A stretch of 32,120 bases of DNA, from positions 1-32,120 of the forward strand of contig CABVRZ010000048.1 in assembly GCA_902500775.1 (NCBI GenBank), given 5' to 3'. The position numbers and the translations under genes are program-made. Below are positions 17,208 to 25,738 of this stretch, piece after piece. Every line of letters begins with the position of its first letter. Position 1 is the first letter of the stretch. The notes beneath the pieces are model-generated. The model had not been told where the DNA came from. It ran no database searches and saw only the letters and a program-made list of their open reading frames with translations. This DNA is from an uncultured Nitrospira sp. GTDB lineage: Bacteria > Nitrospirota > Nitrospiria > Nitrospirales > Nitrospiraceae.

Positions 17208-18649
17208 AAGGGTTGGCTGTTCTGCTGGTCGATGATGAACCATTGATGCGCCTTTCGATGTTGGATGCATTGGAGGCCGTCGGCTGTGATGTCCAGGCCG
17301 TGGCGACGGGTTTGGAAGGGATCGAGGCCATTGAGAAACGATCCTTTGATCTCGTCATCACCGATCTCCGGTTGCCGGGAGCTGATGGGCTCACGGTGCT
17401 TAGGACGGCTAAAGAGAAGGCGGCCCAAACAGAAGTGCTCATGATTACCGCACATGGGTCTGTGGAAACTGCCGTCGGGGCCATGAAGCTGGGGGCCTTT
17501 GACTACATCACGAAACCGTTTCAGATGGAGGAATTACTGCTCATCATTGAACGGATCGGCGGGGTGATCGCCCTACGGAGAGAAAACCAGGATCTCAAGC
17601 ATCAGCTTGAAGATAAATTCTGTTTTCACGGCATCTTAGGGGCCAACAGCCAGATGCGGGCAGTTTTGGACAAGATCAAGATGGTGGCGGAAACTGATTC
17701 CACAGTTCTCATTGTCGGGGAGAGCGGCACGGGGAAGGAACTGGTGGCCAATGCCCTCCATCAGAACAGCCTACGTAAGGGATCCCCCTTGATTAAGGTC
17801 AGTTGTGCCGCCTTGCCCGAAACGTTGCTGGAGGCAGAACTCTTTGGCCATGAGAAAGGCGCGTTTACCGGCGCCTTGCGCCAGCGACGGGGGCGATTCG
17901 AAATGGCCAACCGAGGGACGTTGTTCCTTGATGAAATCGGAGAAATTTCGCCCGTCGTGCAAGTGAAACTCCTGCGGGTCTTGCAGGAACGAGTTTTTGA
18001 GCGGGTCGGCAGTAACGAACCGATTGAGGTCGATGTCCGGCTCGTCTGTGCTACGCAAAAAGATCTGCGTAAGGAAGTGGCGCAGGGCCGGTTTCGGGAC
18101 GATCTTTTCTACCGGCTCAACGTTGTGCCGATCCTTGTCCCACCCCTTCGGCAACGGCAAGAAGACATCATGGTGATTGCCGAGCATGTGCTGGAAACCT
18201 GTTCGCCAAAACTGAACAAACAGCTGCGCGGATTTTCCCAGCCAGCCCGAGAGTTGCTGCTGCGGTATTCGTATCCGGGAAACGTGCGAGAGTTGCAGAA
18301 TCTCGTGGAGCGGGCTGTCGCCTTGGGGCGAGATCGGACGATGGTTCAGCCCAGCGACCTCTGTGGATTTCAGTCCTGTCCGTACTCCGGAGGCAGTGTG
18401 CAAGAAGCCTGTGGTTTTTGTCATGAAGGGTTGACCGGAGGGAACAGAAAACAGGCTGCCTTCATGACCTCATTGGCCGTAGCTCGAGAAGGCTTTGAGA
18501 AGGACTACATCGTCTCGGTGCTGGAGCGAGTTGAAGGGAGTCGTACGACCGCATCGAAGATTTTAGGGTTATCCCGGAAGGCCTTGTGGGAAAAGTGCAA
18601 GCGCTATGGGATTCCCTCGGCGTACGACGACCAAGGAGAACGCGCGTAG
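17204..18649 (+). CDS. NtrC-family sigma-54-dependent response regulator
   Basis: The receiver domain has D10, D11, phospho-acceptor D54, T82 and K104. The AAA+ domain has Walker A GESGTGKE (172-179), the sigma-54 contact loop GAFTGA (219-224), Walker B LFLDE and the FRDDLFYRLNV block. The C-terminal Fis-type helix-turn-helix is in the last 50 residues (TTASKILGLSRKALWEKCKRYGI). The protein thus activates sigma-54 promoters after phosphorylation by the coupled kinase. An unusual feature is the linker between AAA+ and HTH, which carries four cysteines, C387, C392, C403 and C406, the last pair reading CGFCH. Targets are not visible in this window. Confidence 0.95.
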   Translation: MKGLAVLLVDDEPLMRLSMLDALEAVGCDVQAVATGLEGIEAIEKRSFDLVITDLRLPGADGLTVLRTAKEKAAQTEVLMITAHGSVETAVGAMKLGAFDYITKPFQMEELLLIIERIGGVIALRRENQDLKHQLEDKFCFHGILGANSQMRAVLDKIKMVAETDSTVLIVGESGTGKELVANALHQNSLRKGSPLIKVSCAALPETLLEAELFGHEKGAFTGALRQRRGRFEMANRGTLFLDEIGEISPVVQVKLLRVLQERVFERVGSNEPIEVDVRLVCATQKDLRKEVAQGRFRDDLFYRLNVVPILVPPLRQRQEDIMVIAEHVLETCSPKLNKQLRGFSQPARELLLRYSYPGNVRELQNLVERAVALGRDRTMVQPSDLCGFQSCPYSGGSVQEACGFCHEGLTGGNRKQAAFMTSLAVAREGFEKDYIVSVLERVEGSRTTASKILGLSRKALWEKCKRYGIPSAYDDQGERA

Positions 18650-18713
18650 ACTTTCTGCGATCCTGGATTTCTTTGTCCAGCCTGGGGGCTTTTACGATCC
18701 TGGTATGAGGACA

Positions 18714-18747
18714 CACGCAGGGCGCCGTGAATAGGGCACCCTGCGTG
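18714..18747. terminator. Hairpin between convergent genes
   Basis: The stem CACGCAGGG/CCCTGCGTG (9 bp) is extended by 3 more pairs after one mismatch, with a loop of about 8 nt. It lies between the end of the response regulator gene and the end of the RTX gene on the other strand. There is no T-run on either strand, so it may be a weak bidirectional terminator or an mRNA-end stabilising hairpin. Confidence 0.5.
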
Positions 18748-18759
18748 AAGTCGTGATGC

Positions 18760-20091
18760 TTACAGGAGGATGTCGGTGCCAGCCCCTCCGACGACGAGTG
18801 CCGGGGCACCGACTAGTTGAATCTGAAACTCCGCTGCTGTATCAGCATCGGTGCTCCCTGAGAGAACTCCCCCGGCATACCGAAGCTGGCCCGCTGTTGT
18901 AAATGCCGCATTGCCAATGTAGGTAAAGGCCTGGTTTCCACTCACCAAGGCATTGGCATCGATCGCGGTCAGGTCGATCTTGTCGCCGATCCCGGTACCA
19001 GCTTCAAATGCAATAATGACATCTCTGCCAACGTCAAGGAGGGTATCGCTGACGGAGTTGTATTTGAAGGTATCGGCACCGAAGCCGCCGATGAGAGCAT
19101 CGGCCCCAGCGCCACCGGTTAACAGGTCATTGCCATTGTCGCCGTTGAGCAGGTCATCGCCGCTGCCACCGTTGAGTTTGTCATTGCCATCCAAACCGGA
19201 GAGCATGTTGTTGGCGCTATTGCCGGTTATGACATTATTATTCCCGTTGCCCGTACCATTGATGGTGGCTGCGCCCGTCAAGACCAAGTTCTCGATTCCG
19301 GTTCCCAGGGTATAGGTTACGGATGCCTGTACTTGATCTACCTCACCCACAGTGTCAAAAAACTCCTGCACTATATCCTGCTCGTTGTCCACGATGTAGG
19401 TATCGCTCCCATCGTCGCCGTTCATCGAGTCAGCCCCGGCTCCACCATTCAAGAGATCGTTGCCGCTGCCTCCGCTGAGAAAGTCATCACCAATCCCTCC
19501 GTTCAACCGATCGTTGCCTGACCATCCGTTCAGAATGTCGGTGCCAGTCAGTCCCGAGAGTATGTTGTTGCTGTCATTGCCAGTGATGAAATTATTCATC
19601 GCGTTGCCGCTGCCATTGATGGCAGCAAAACCGGTGAGATTGAGATCCTCGATCCCAAAGCCCAGGGTATGGGTGGCAGACGACTCTACGCGGTCAAATC
19701 CACCCTCTTCATCGTCAAAGAGTTCCATGGTTACATCGCCCGCGTTGTCCACAATGTAAAGATCATTTCCGTCGCCACCGTTCATGATATCGGCGTCTAT
19801 TCCTCCGTTCAACGTGTCGAAGCCGTCGCCGCCGTTCAAGATGTCGACCCCTGCTTCACCGTTTAATAGGTCGTCGCCAGTGCCTCCGTCAAGGTTATCA
19901 ATCCCGGCTCCTCCATTCAGGAAGTCGTTGCCGCTGCCGCTATTGAGTGTGTCGTTGCCGTCTCCGCCGTTGAGCGTGTCACTACCGCGTTCTCCAAAAA
20001 GTTGGTCGTTCCCATCAAACCCGTTTATTTCATCAACACTGAGTGTGCCCCTGAGAATGTCATTCCCTGATGTTCCGTTTATGATCGCCAC
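18760..20091 (-). CDS. RTX (hemolysin-type) calcium-binding repeat protein
   Basis: The 443-residue protein consists almost wholly of glycine/aspartate nonapeptide repeats of the form GGxGxDxLx, which fold into a calcium-binding beta-roll. Between repeat blocks are two longer modules beginning YIVDN and containing TLG-GIE-L-LTG-A-INGTGN, an internal duplication. The last 110 residues (DTFKYNSVSDTL... DKIDLTAIDA... GQLRYAGGVL) resemble the C-terminal domain of serralysin-type proteins, which carries the uncleaved type I secretion signal. No N-terminal signal peptide and no protease domain is seen, so it is likely secreted by a type I exporter and acts as a surface or matrix protein. GTG start with AGGAGG 5 nt upstream (CCTCCT at 20097-20102 on the + strand). 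No exporter genes lie nearby. Confidence 0.88.
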   Translation of the reverse strand: MAIINGTSGNDILRGTLSVDEINGFDGNDQLFGERGSDTLNGGDGNDTLNSGSGNDFLNGGAGIDNLDGGTGDDLLNGEAGVDILNGGDGFDTLNGGIDADIMNGGDGNDLYIVDNAGDVTMELFDDEEGGFDRVESSATHTLGFGIEDLNLTGFAAINGSGNAMNNFITGNDSNNILSGLTGTDILNGWSGNDRLNGGIGDDFLSGGSGNDLLNGGAGADSMNGDDGSDTYIVDNEQDIVQEFFDTVGEVDQVQASVTYTLGTGIENLVLTGAATINGTGNGNNNVITGNSANNMLSGLDGNDKLNGGSGDDLLNGDNGNDLLTGGAGADALIGGFGADTFKYNSVSDTLLDVGRDVIIAFEAGTGIGDKIDLTAIDANALVSGNQAFTYIGNAAFTTAGQLRYAGGVLSGSTDADTAAEFQIQLVGAPALVVGGAGTDILL

Positions 20092-20102
20092 AACAGCCTC
20101 CT

Positions 20103-20594
20103 ACTATTTGGTTTGTGCTTCTGACTGGATCTTCGTGACCAAGCCCAATGAGAGTGAACGGCTCCCGTGGTGGTCCCACTCTCACCCATCGTTCATTCTC
20201 GGTACTCCCTGTGTTCTATTTCTCCCTCCGCTGCCAACCTCCTTTCTTTTTCTGCCGATGGACGTCTCGGCTCGTACCCAAATCCGACCACGTACCCTTG
20301 AAGGACACGCCCTTCGGAGTGACTTCTGTATGCCGGTTTGGTTGTTGCGGGTCCTTACGCCAACAGTCATGGATACGGCACGGATGGTGCTGGAATTGAT
20401 AAGGCTCAAGCATCGGTGAGTTGGTTCGTATTCCAATCAAAATGTATTGCAAGCAAATCTGGTGCCGACCTTGAGAGTGCAGACTCGTAATCTAAGCAAA
20501 GTTTAAATTGTAAGCATTCAATACTATGTATGAGATATGCCCATCGAGTTGACCTGTACGAAGGCCGTTGCCTGAGGAAGAAGGTGTATCTGAA
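20103..20594. other. Noncoding region upstream of the RTX gene
   Basis: This stretch holds the presumed promoter of the RTX gene (leftward). Open frames on both strands here are short and have no recognisable content. The part from about 20440 to 20560 is AT-rich. I looked for a -24/-12 sigma-54 promoter on the RTX strand and found no match with correct spacing. Confidence 0.5.
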
Positions 20595-20660
20595 TGGATT
20601 CGGTCAGTGAATCAAATTGGATTCAGCCGGTGAATCAAATTTGATTCGGTCGATGAATCT
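20595..20660. repeat. Three tandem 23-bp repeats, each with a GATTC-N7-GAATC palindrome
   Basis: Repeat units start at 20595, 20618 and 20641 with an exact 23-bp period; the third is cut at 20 bp. Each holds an inverted repeat GATTC, 7 nt, GAATC. Arms are identical in all three units, while the spacers vary slightly (GGTCAGT, AGCCGGT, GGTCGAT). Conservation of the arms with variable spacers is what a series of operator sites would look like. It is located about 500 bp upstream of the RTX gene and just before a regulator remnant. Confidence 0.85.
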
Positions 20661-20800
20661 AGAGTGCGTGCTGGGTGGAGCTGATGGTTGTGGTTGAGCT
20701 GGCCCAGTTCAAGGTGTAGGGGGCGAGGTGTTACTTGTTGATTGCCAAACACATGGTATGGCTCTCCCATCGCAATATCTATTGTGCGGATATCCTCTCC

Positions 20801-20925
20801 ATGCTTGAACGGGGGCTATAGAAGTCGTATGACCGCATTGCAAACCTTGGCACCCTCGAGAAAGGCACTCTGGGAAAGGTATAAGCGTTACAGAATCCCC
20901 TCGACGTATGACGACAACGGAGAGA
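20801..20925 (+). pseudogene. Decayed copy of the response regulator's C-terminal HTH
   Basis: This segment aligns with 18518-18645, the end of the NtrC-type regulator. One frame reads SRKALWERYKRY-IPS-YDD-GE against SRKALWEKCKRY-IPS-YDD-GE in the intact gene; by hand count about 23 of 36 residues agree. The DNA identity is about 70% over 100 aligned bases without gaps. Upstream, the homology continues for at least 20 bp in another frame (MLERG against VLERV), with a stop codon and a 1-nt shift between them. No receiver or AAA+ part is present. It is therefore a remnant of a second, diverged regulator gene or of an old partial duplication. Confidence 0.75.
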
Positions 20926-20970
20926 GCCTAGGAAGTCTCTCCTGTGCCGTGAAGCGATTCGGTAGTCCGT

Positions 20971-22371
20971 CTATGACGGCGTGACGGTCTGCTCTAGTAG
21001 GGTGTGCAACGACTGGTGGAGGCACTTCGCCACCGCGGCATTGCCGGCAGCTGAATAATGGTCGACCAAAAACCGGTCTGCGGGATTCACATCTAGCAAA
21101 CAGGGAGTTGGGTCAAGGAACGGAAGACCAGCCTCTTGCAGTACTCGCCTCCCGATGGGAAGAATCGAGGGATTTGCAAAATCAGCTTTGCTCGGGAAAT
21201 AAATCAAGATCGGGGTCGATCCGGCCTCAGTTGCTGAACGAACAAAGCTCTGGAGAATCGATTTATTGACCGACAGAGTGTCAGCTAAATAATCCGCTTT
21301 CCACTCCGGATACATCGTCGAGAACAGTCGAAAGAGGTACAAGAAATGAAGTGTACCCGCTTCCCATTCGTTCCGTTTGTAGCTAGTTTGATGATGAAGA
21401 AAGGGGAGATCCGAGGGGGAACTGTAGGCGAAGATCTCACTAGGAGCCATTGTCGGGACATTAATCGCTGTCAATCCACTATCTCGCCCGATGAAGCGAG
21501 GTTTTGAAAAAGGCCAGTCCCACTGAGGGACGGCCAAGAACGGATAGACCCACATCGTGCGAGTGAGGTCGTGAGAAATGAGGCTGAAGAACACAACCTG
21601 TGGTTTTCGTCCAGCCACGTCTTTCTGATAGCGCAGATAGGTCTGATCGACCCCGTAGCAGGGAACGCCGTAATTCAAGATTTTGAACTTGTCGCCCAAC
21701 ATCTGACCAAGGTGAAACGCCCAGCTCTCCTCATATCGTACCTCTTCAGCAAATGTGAACGAGTCGCCCACCAAGGCAATCTCTGTGCTTCCCTCGGACT
21801 TCGCAACGGACATCCCCGGATGTACGATCCGCGTTCCCAATGAACTGGAGAAGTAGAGTCCATTGGCGCTATGCCTGTCCGGTCCTACAGTCCAGCCGAG
21901 CTGGTTATCATAGATGATGTAGGAAAGATCGCCATCAGCCTTCTCCATGTGCTGCTGGTAACGGAGTTTGACCTTGTCAAAGCTTTTGGGATTCAATGGC
22001 CGATTGCCAATAGTGTCACCATACGGGGAAGGGAGAGACCCTGCTCGCACGATGAGCTCACCGGTTACCATAAGCAGGGCTAGGGCTACCAGGTTCATCC
22101 CTAAGACGAGCGCGAACCGGAGAGATGAATGTCGCCGACTGAACCGATAGTGGTGTATGACCAATCCCCCAGCGATGAAGAATATCGTGATAGCACAGAG
22201 AAAAGTCATTCCAAGCTTGCTCGTGAAGAAGGCGTCGAGGGGCTGGAGCCCTCTCATGTGCATCGTGGCAGCGATGACCCCAATGGACAATTCCCAGATC
22301 GAGAGCGAGACGAGAAACAGCAATTCCTGATTGGTGAGTGAGGTTCCTGACGTCGGTCCATCGTCTCCCAT
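20971..22371 (-). CDS. Three-helix membrane protein with periplasmic SGNH-hydrolase-like domain
   Basis: The protein (466 residues from ATG 22371) has three N-terminal membrane helices (about 17-37, 54-74, 86-106) and a long extracytoplasmic domain. The domain has the SGNH block I motif ALVGDSFTF (S204) and the late D-x0-H motif VDHYSAAGN (D437, H438), so a nucleophile and a catalytic Asp-His pair are present. Such proteins often esterify or de-esterify cell-surface polysaccharides. The frame is open to a GTG at 22428, giving 485 residues. I chose ATG 22371, but neither start has a convincing Shine-Dalgarno site. It stands alone, convergent to the regulator remnant. The substrate is unknown. 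Confidence 0.75.
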   Translation of the reverse strand: MGDDGPTSGTSLTNQELLFLVSLSIWELSIGVIAATMHMRGLQPLDAFFTSKLGMTFLCAITIFFIAGGLVIHHYRFSRRHSSLRFALVLGMNLVALALLMVTGELIVRAGSLPSPYGDTIGNRPLNPKSFDKVKLRYQQHMEKADGDLSYIIYDNQLGWTVGPDRHSANGLYFSSSLGTRIVHPGMSVAKSEGSTEIALVGDSFTFAEEVRYEESWAFHLGQMLGDKFKILNYGVPCYGVDQTYLRYQKDVAGRKPQVVFFSLISHDLTRTMWVYPFLAVPQWDWPFSKPRFIGRDSGLTAINVPTMAPSEIFAYSSPSDLPFLHHQTSYKRNEWEAGTLHFLYLFRLFSTMYPEWKADYLADTLSVNKSILQSFVRSATEAGSTPILIYFPSKADFANPSILPIGRRVLQEAGLPFLDPTPCLLDVNPADRFLVDHYSAAGNAAVAKCLHQSLHTLLEQTVTPS

Positions 22372-22429
22372 AGCTTTCAACCTACTTGTGTAAGAAACGC
22401 CTACACTCAAGGGAGAACCAGCTCCCACC

Positions 22430-23040
22430 GTGAGATGGATTGTCTGATGGTGATCTCATTGTTCACTCGAATAGATCACGCGATGGCTGCCTCGACAAGC
22501 GGCGTTCATTGCGAGGGGAGACATTGGGTCGCTGTATTCTGCATGAGGCACGCCAATACGTATATGAACTCAGTCTATCAGTAGCCCTTCGACTTCATCT
22601 TCCGATGAACCGGTAGTCATTCAAGAAAAACACCTGAGCCGTTGATTGAAAATGACCTGAGGAAGGATTGGGAGGGATGGCTGACCTTAGGCTGTAGCTG
22701 TTCCAGGGGAGGGAGATGCCGCAAGGTGAGATAGAGCGTTGCTAGACTGCAGGGGATGAGTACTCCGAGTAGTGTATACGGTTTCGTGTACCGGTCACTG
22801 GTAGGTCAATCGCTGTGCGCGGACTATGTCCGTTACCATAGGGTTGTAGAGGGACGCTAGGCCGTGTGTGCTTCCAACCAAAAAGCCACTTGGATGAGCG
22901 AGGGGACTCCTGGAGGCTAGCGCAGAAACGCTGTCTCATAGGCCGGGAGTCGAAAGTGGCGAGGCGGCTCCCTCTTAGGTTCTTGTGCGCCTAAACGGTG
23001 TGGGGATGGACTTATAAGTCGGGAATTCAGGGTGATATGA
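22430..23040. other. Intergenic region without a recognised gene
   Basis: About 600 bp separate the divergent SGNH-type gene and the small exported protein gene. Open frames are short (up to 65 codons) and their products are not recognisable. The region must hold promoters for both neighbours, but no specific element could be assigned. Confidence 0.5.
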
Positions 23041-23090
23041 TGAAACACTGTCGACGGGGCAGTATTGTTTACCATAAGAAGGGGAGAACT

Positions 23091-23504
23091 ATGGCAATGA
23101 AGCGCGTGCGGGCTCTTATGAGTCTCTTATGGAGTATTGTGTTGTTCACAGGTGCGGCGTTAGCGGCGGAACCGCCGGATGTTGAGAAGTTTGTCAACGC
23201 TCGCATTGAAATCGGCGAGATGATGACGAACTACTTCAAGGGTGGAGGCGGGTATGGGGACGGACAGCGACCATCTCCCGAGCGCATGAACGAGATGAGG
23301 GCGGATATTAATAGTAAACTGACAGCCATTCTTGCCAAACGCGATCTGACGCTTGAGGACTATCGGGCACGCAGCGCCGACGTGTTTGCGGATGATGCAG
23401 CGGTCAAGCAGTACCTGAGCGAGCATCCTGACCTTAAACAGCGTTACGACGCGCTTCCACTCGATCGGATGGGTCGTGGGGGGAGTACTGGGAGGGGGTA
23501 TTAA
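23091..23504 (+). CDS. Small exported protein of unknown function
   Basis: The 137-residue product has a clear signal peptide (MKRVRALMSLLWSIVLFTGAALA, likely cleaved before AEPP). The mature part is charged and mainly helical, begins with PPDVEKFVNARIEIGEMM, has a glycine-rich patch (KGGGGYGDG), and ends in a glycine/arginine-rich tail. I choose ATG 23091 over the upstream in-frame ATG 22998 because AAGGGGAG lies 4-6 nt before it and it gives a proper signal peptide. No cysteine or known catalytic motif is present in the mature part, so a periplasmic structural or stress role is possible but unproved. It is 49 bp upstream of the aldo/keto reductase gene. Confidence 0.7.
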   Translation: MAMKRVRALMSLLWSIVLFTGAALAAEPPDVEKFVNARIEIGEMMTNYFKGGGGYGDGQRPSPERMNEMRADINSKLTAILAKRDLTLEDYRARSADVFADDAAVKQYLSEHPDLKQRYDALPLDRMGRGGSTGRGY

Positions 23505-23553
23505 GGGTATCAGCTTGTTTCGGTGAGTTGTTCCTCTAGAGGAATCCCATCTC

Positions 23554-24525
23554 ATGCAATATGTTCATCTCGGTCGCTCAGGGCTCAAAGTCAGTCGGCT
23601 CTGTCTGGGGACGATGAATTTTGGGCCTCAGACGAGTGAGTCGGACAGCTTTGCCCTGATGGATCGGGCCTTGGAGCAAGGCATCAACTTTTTCGATACG
23701 GCTGATGTGTACGGATGGAAGCTCGGCGAAGGCTGGACGGAGCAGATCATCGGCCGTTGGTTTGCGCAGGGTGGAGGCCGTCGGGGCAAGGTGGTGCTGG
23801 CTACGAAGGTATTCGGCCGCATGGGGGACTGGCCGAATCAGTCGCGCCTGTCGGCCCGCCATATCAAGCAGGCCTGTGAAGCGAGTCTGCGACGGCTTCA
23901 AACCGACTGGATCGATCTGTATCAGATGCATCACGTCGATCGTGGAACACCATGGGAAGAAATTTGGCAAGCAATGGAACAGCTGGTGAGGGAGGGTAAG
24001 GTCCTCTATGTGGGCAGCAGCAACTTTGCTGGATGGCATCTGGCTCAGGCGCAGGAAGCAGCGCGCAACCGAAATTCTCTGGGCTTGGTGTCAGAGCAAA
24101 GTCTGTACAACCTCAATGAGCGCACCATTGAGCTGGAGGTCGTTCCTGCTTGTGAGGCCTATGGGATCGGTCTGATTCCATGGAGTCCCCTGGGGCGTGG
24201 GCTCCTAGCCGGAGTTCTGCAACCAGTCGACAGCGGGCGCCGCGCTGACGAAGATCTGAAGAAGGAGATAGCGAAGTCGCGCCCCAAATTAGAAGCCTAT
24301 GAAGCTCTGTGCTCAGGGCTTGGTGAACGTCCAGCGGACGTTGCGTTAGCGTGGCTACTGCATCAAAAAGCCGTCACGGCACCAATTATTGGGCCACGCA
24401 CCATGGAGCAACTGAATGGCGCGATGCGGGCGCTGACTCTCACGTTGAGTCAGGAAACGATGAAGCAGCTGGACGACCTGTTCCCCGGTCCGGGTGGCAC
24501 CGCACCGGAAGCCTACGCGTGGTAG
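23554..24525 (+). CDS. Aldo/keto reductase
   Basis: This is an NADPH-dependent oxidoreductase with a TIM-barrel fold that reduces aldehydes or ketones. The catalytic tetrad is complete: D48 in FFDTADVYG, Y53, K85 in ATKVFG and H126 in YQMHHVD. The nucleotide-binding end is seen in VGSSNFAGW, IPWSPLGRGLLAG and APIIGPRTMEQL. The 323-residue length is typical of the YajO/Tas-like subgroup. Adjacent to the small exported protein gene on the same strand, but a common role is not evident. The substrate cannot be read from sequence. Confidence 0.92.
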   Translation: MQYVHLGRSGLKVSRLCLGTMNFGPQTSESDSFALMDRALEQGINFFDTADVYGWKLGEGWTEQIIGRWFAQGGGRRGKVVLATKVFGRMGDWPNQSRLSARHIKQACEASLRRLQTDWIDLYQMHHVDRGTPWEEIWQAMEQLVREGKVLYVGSSNFAGWHLAQAQEAARNRNSLGLVSEQSLYNLNERTIELEVVPACEAYGIGLIPWSPLGRGLLAGVLQPVDSGRRADEDLKKEIAKSRPKLEAYEALCSGLGERPADVALAWLLHQKAVTAPIIGPRTMEQLNGAMRALTLTLSQETMKQLDDLFPGPGGTAPEAYAW

Positions 24526-24570
24526 CAGTTTGGAATTTCGTGGATCAATCGAGGGTTGAATACCTTAGGG

Positions 24571-25173
24571 TTACAGTGCCTCTATAAATCGAAGGGCCTT
24601 TCTCGAAAACCGATTTGTGGCCCGCGATGTAAGAATCTCCTTTGCGAGAGGGATATCCAACTTGGCCAGCTGCGTAGCCCTGAAAGCAGTTGTACGGTCT
24701 GCACGCCAGCCAACGCATTGGTGGGATGTTGACTGGTAACTTTCCGCCACGCGCCTGCGAAGCTCAGCGTCGTGAGAGACCGATGCCAGCAACCAATCTA
24801 GCGCATCAAGGCGGCGGAGACCATGCGGTTCTGACCGGGCCAAATTTAATAGCAACTCAACTTCCTTTACGCTTCTCTCTCGATCCAGTTTGATCAAGAT
24901 GCTAAGGGGCCAGGCGGCCACACTAACGACGCGATTGGGCTCATGTTGTTCGTGAGCGGCAGTAAGTGACTCTTCAAGAATGTGGATCGAATCTGGTAGC
25001 GGACTAAGAGCCTGAGCTACTGCGGCGAGTGATTGACAGCGATACCAGGGATGGCGAATACCTCTGGCCATCGCAAGCGCAGCAGTGGGGTCTTTCCTGA
25101 AACGGAGTAGTTCATCGACAGCAGCACGACCTCGCACATCTTCTGGGAGAATTTCATCAAGCCAGTCATCCAA
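24571..25173 (-). CDS. Unknown helical protein
   Basis: The 200-residue product is soluble and almost wholly alpha-helical, with a repeating pattern of about 35 residues (for example AALAMARGIRHPWYRCQSLAAVAQAL) like a helical-hairpin repeat protein. No signal peptide, membrane helix or catalytic motif is seen. The start is TTG 25173: a TGA stop in frame lies just 6 nt upstream, and a GGAG sits about 12 nt upstream. Function unknown; a protein-protein interaction scaffold is one possibility. It is convergent with the aldo/keto reductase gene. Confidence 0.55.
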   Translation of the reverse strand: MDDWLDEILPEDVRGRAAVDELLRFRKDPTAALAMARGIRHPWYRCQSLAAVAQALSPLPDSIHILEESLTAAHEQHEPNRVVSVAAWPLSILIKLDRERSVKEVELLLNLARSEPHGLRRLDALDWLLASVSHDAELRRRVAESYQSTSHQCVGWRADRTTAFRATQLAKLDIPLAKEILTSRATNRFSRKALRFIEAL

Positions 25174-25261
25174 GATATCTCATGACTCCATAACATGTTG
25201 CACACAGGAGAGTGACGAACAGCCTTCTGGGCATGGATGCTTTCATGCGCGGATGTATCGC

Positions 25262-25615
25262 TTAAAGCTGATCACCAGCTCGATTCCCACAATGTGGGCA
25301 TTTCTCTAGTGTCAGTAAGCATGTGAGCCATACGCCTGCAGGATTGGTCTTAAGTATGTGTGCCGCTACCTTGGCTTTACAGGCAGGACACCGCACACTC
25401 AGCCATAACCAGGTGAGCGCAACCACCCCGGTAATTATGAAGCAGAAGCTGAGGGTGACTTGGTCAGGGAGAGCCGGAACATCTGGGCTCGGGACATTCA
25501 CCCGCCACACAAAGAGTACGAAAAGGCTTAGGCTCACCGCGATCATGAAAAGGAACAGCCACACTTTCCACTGTTGTTCAGTGTGGCTCATCCAGGAAGC
25601 GTTCTTCGTCGCCAT
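25262..25615 (-). CDS. Two-helix membrane protein with C-terminal zinc ribbon
   Basis: The product (117 residues from ATG 25615) has two membrane helices (about 19-39 and 55-75) followed by a four-cysteine zinc-ribbon: CPAC at the start of the domain and CPHCG near the end, separated by about 27 residues that contain a conserved-looking WLTCLLTLEKC. Small proteins of this shape are widespread and mostly uncharacterised. A TTG at 25636, with AGAGG nearby, is an alternative start. It is transcribed in the same direction as its two neighbours. Confidence 0.6.
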   Translation of the reverse strand: MATKNASWMSHTEQQWKVWLFLFMIAVSLSLFVLFVWRVNVPSPDVPALPDQVTLSFCFIITGVVALTWLWLSVRCPACKAKVAAHILKTNPAGVWLTCLLTLEKCPHCGNRAGDQL

Positions 25616-25738
25616 CAGGAAAGTATACCTGACCAAAATCCTCTGAAAAGATAAATGCGGATGGCATTGAAAGAGGGTCGGTTTTGAGGCGAGAGTGGAT
25701 CAAGCCAAAAACCACTGCTTCTGAATCCAAGAACTTGC

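Noticed and set aside
20320-20370. Possible sigma-54 promoter TTGGCG...CCGCA on the RTX strand
   Set aside because: The gap between GG and GC is 11 nt instead of 10 and the -12 element is imperfect.
20182-20452. Two overlapping leftward frames upstream of the RTX gene
   Set aside because: They overlap in different frames, have no recognisable content and lie in the presumed RTX promoter region.
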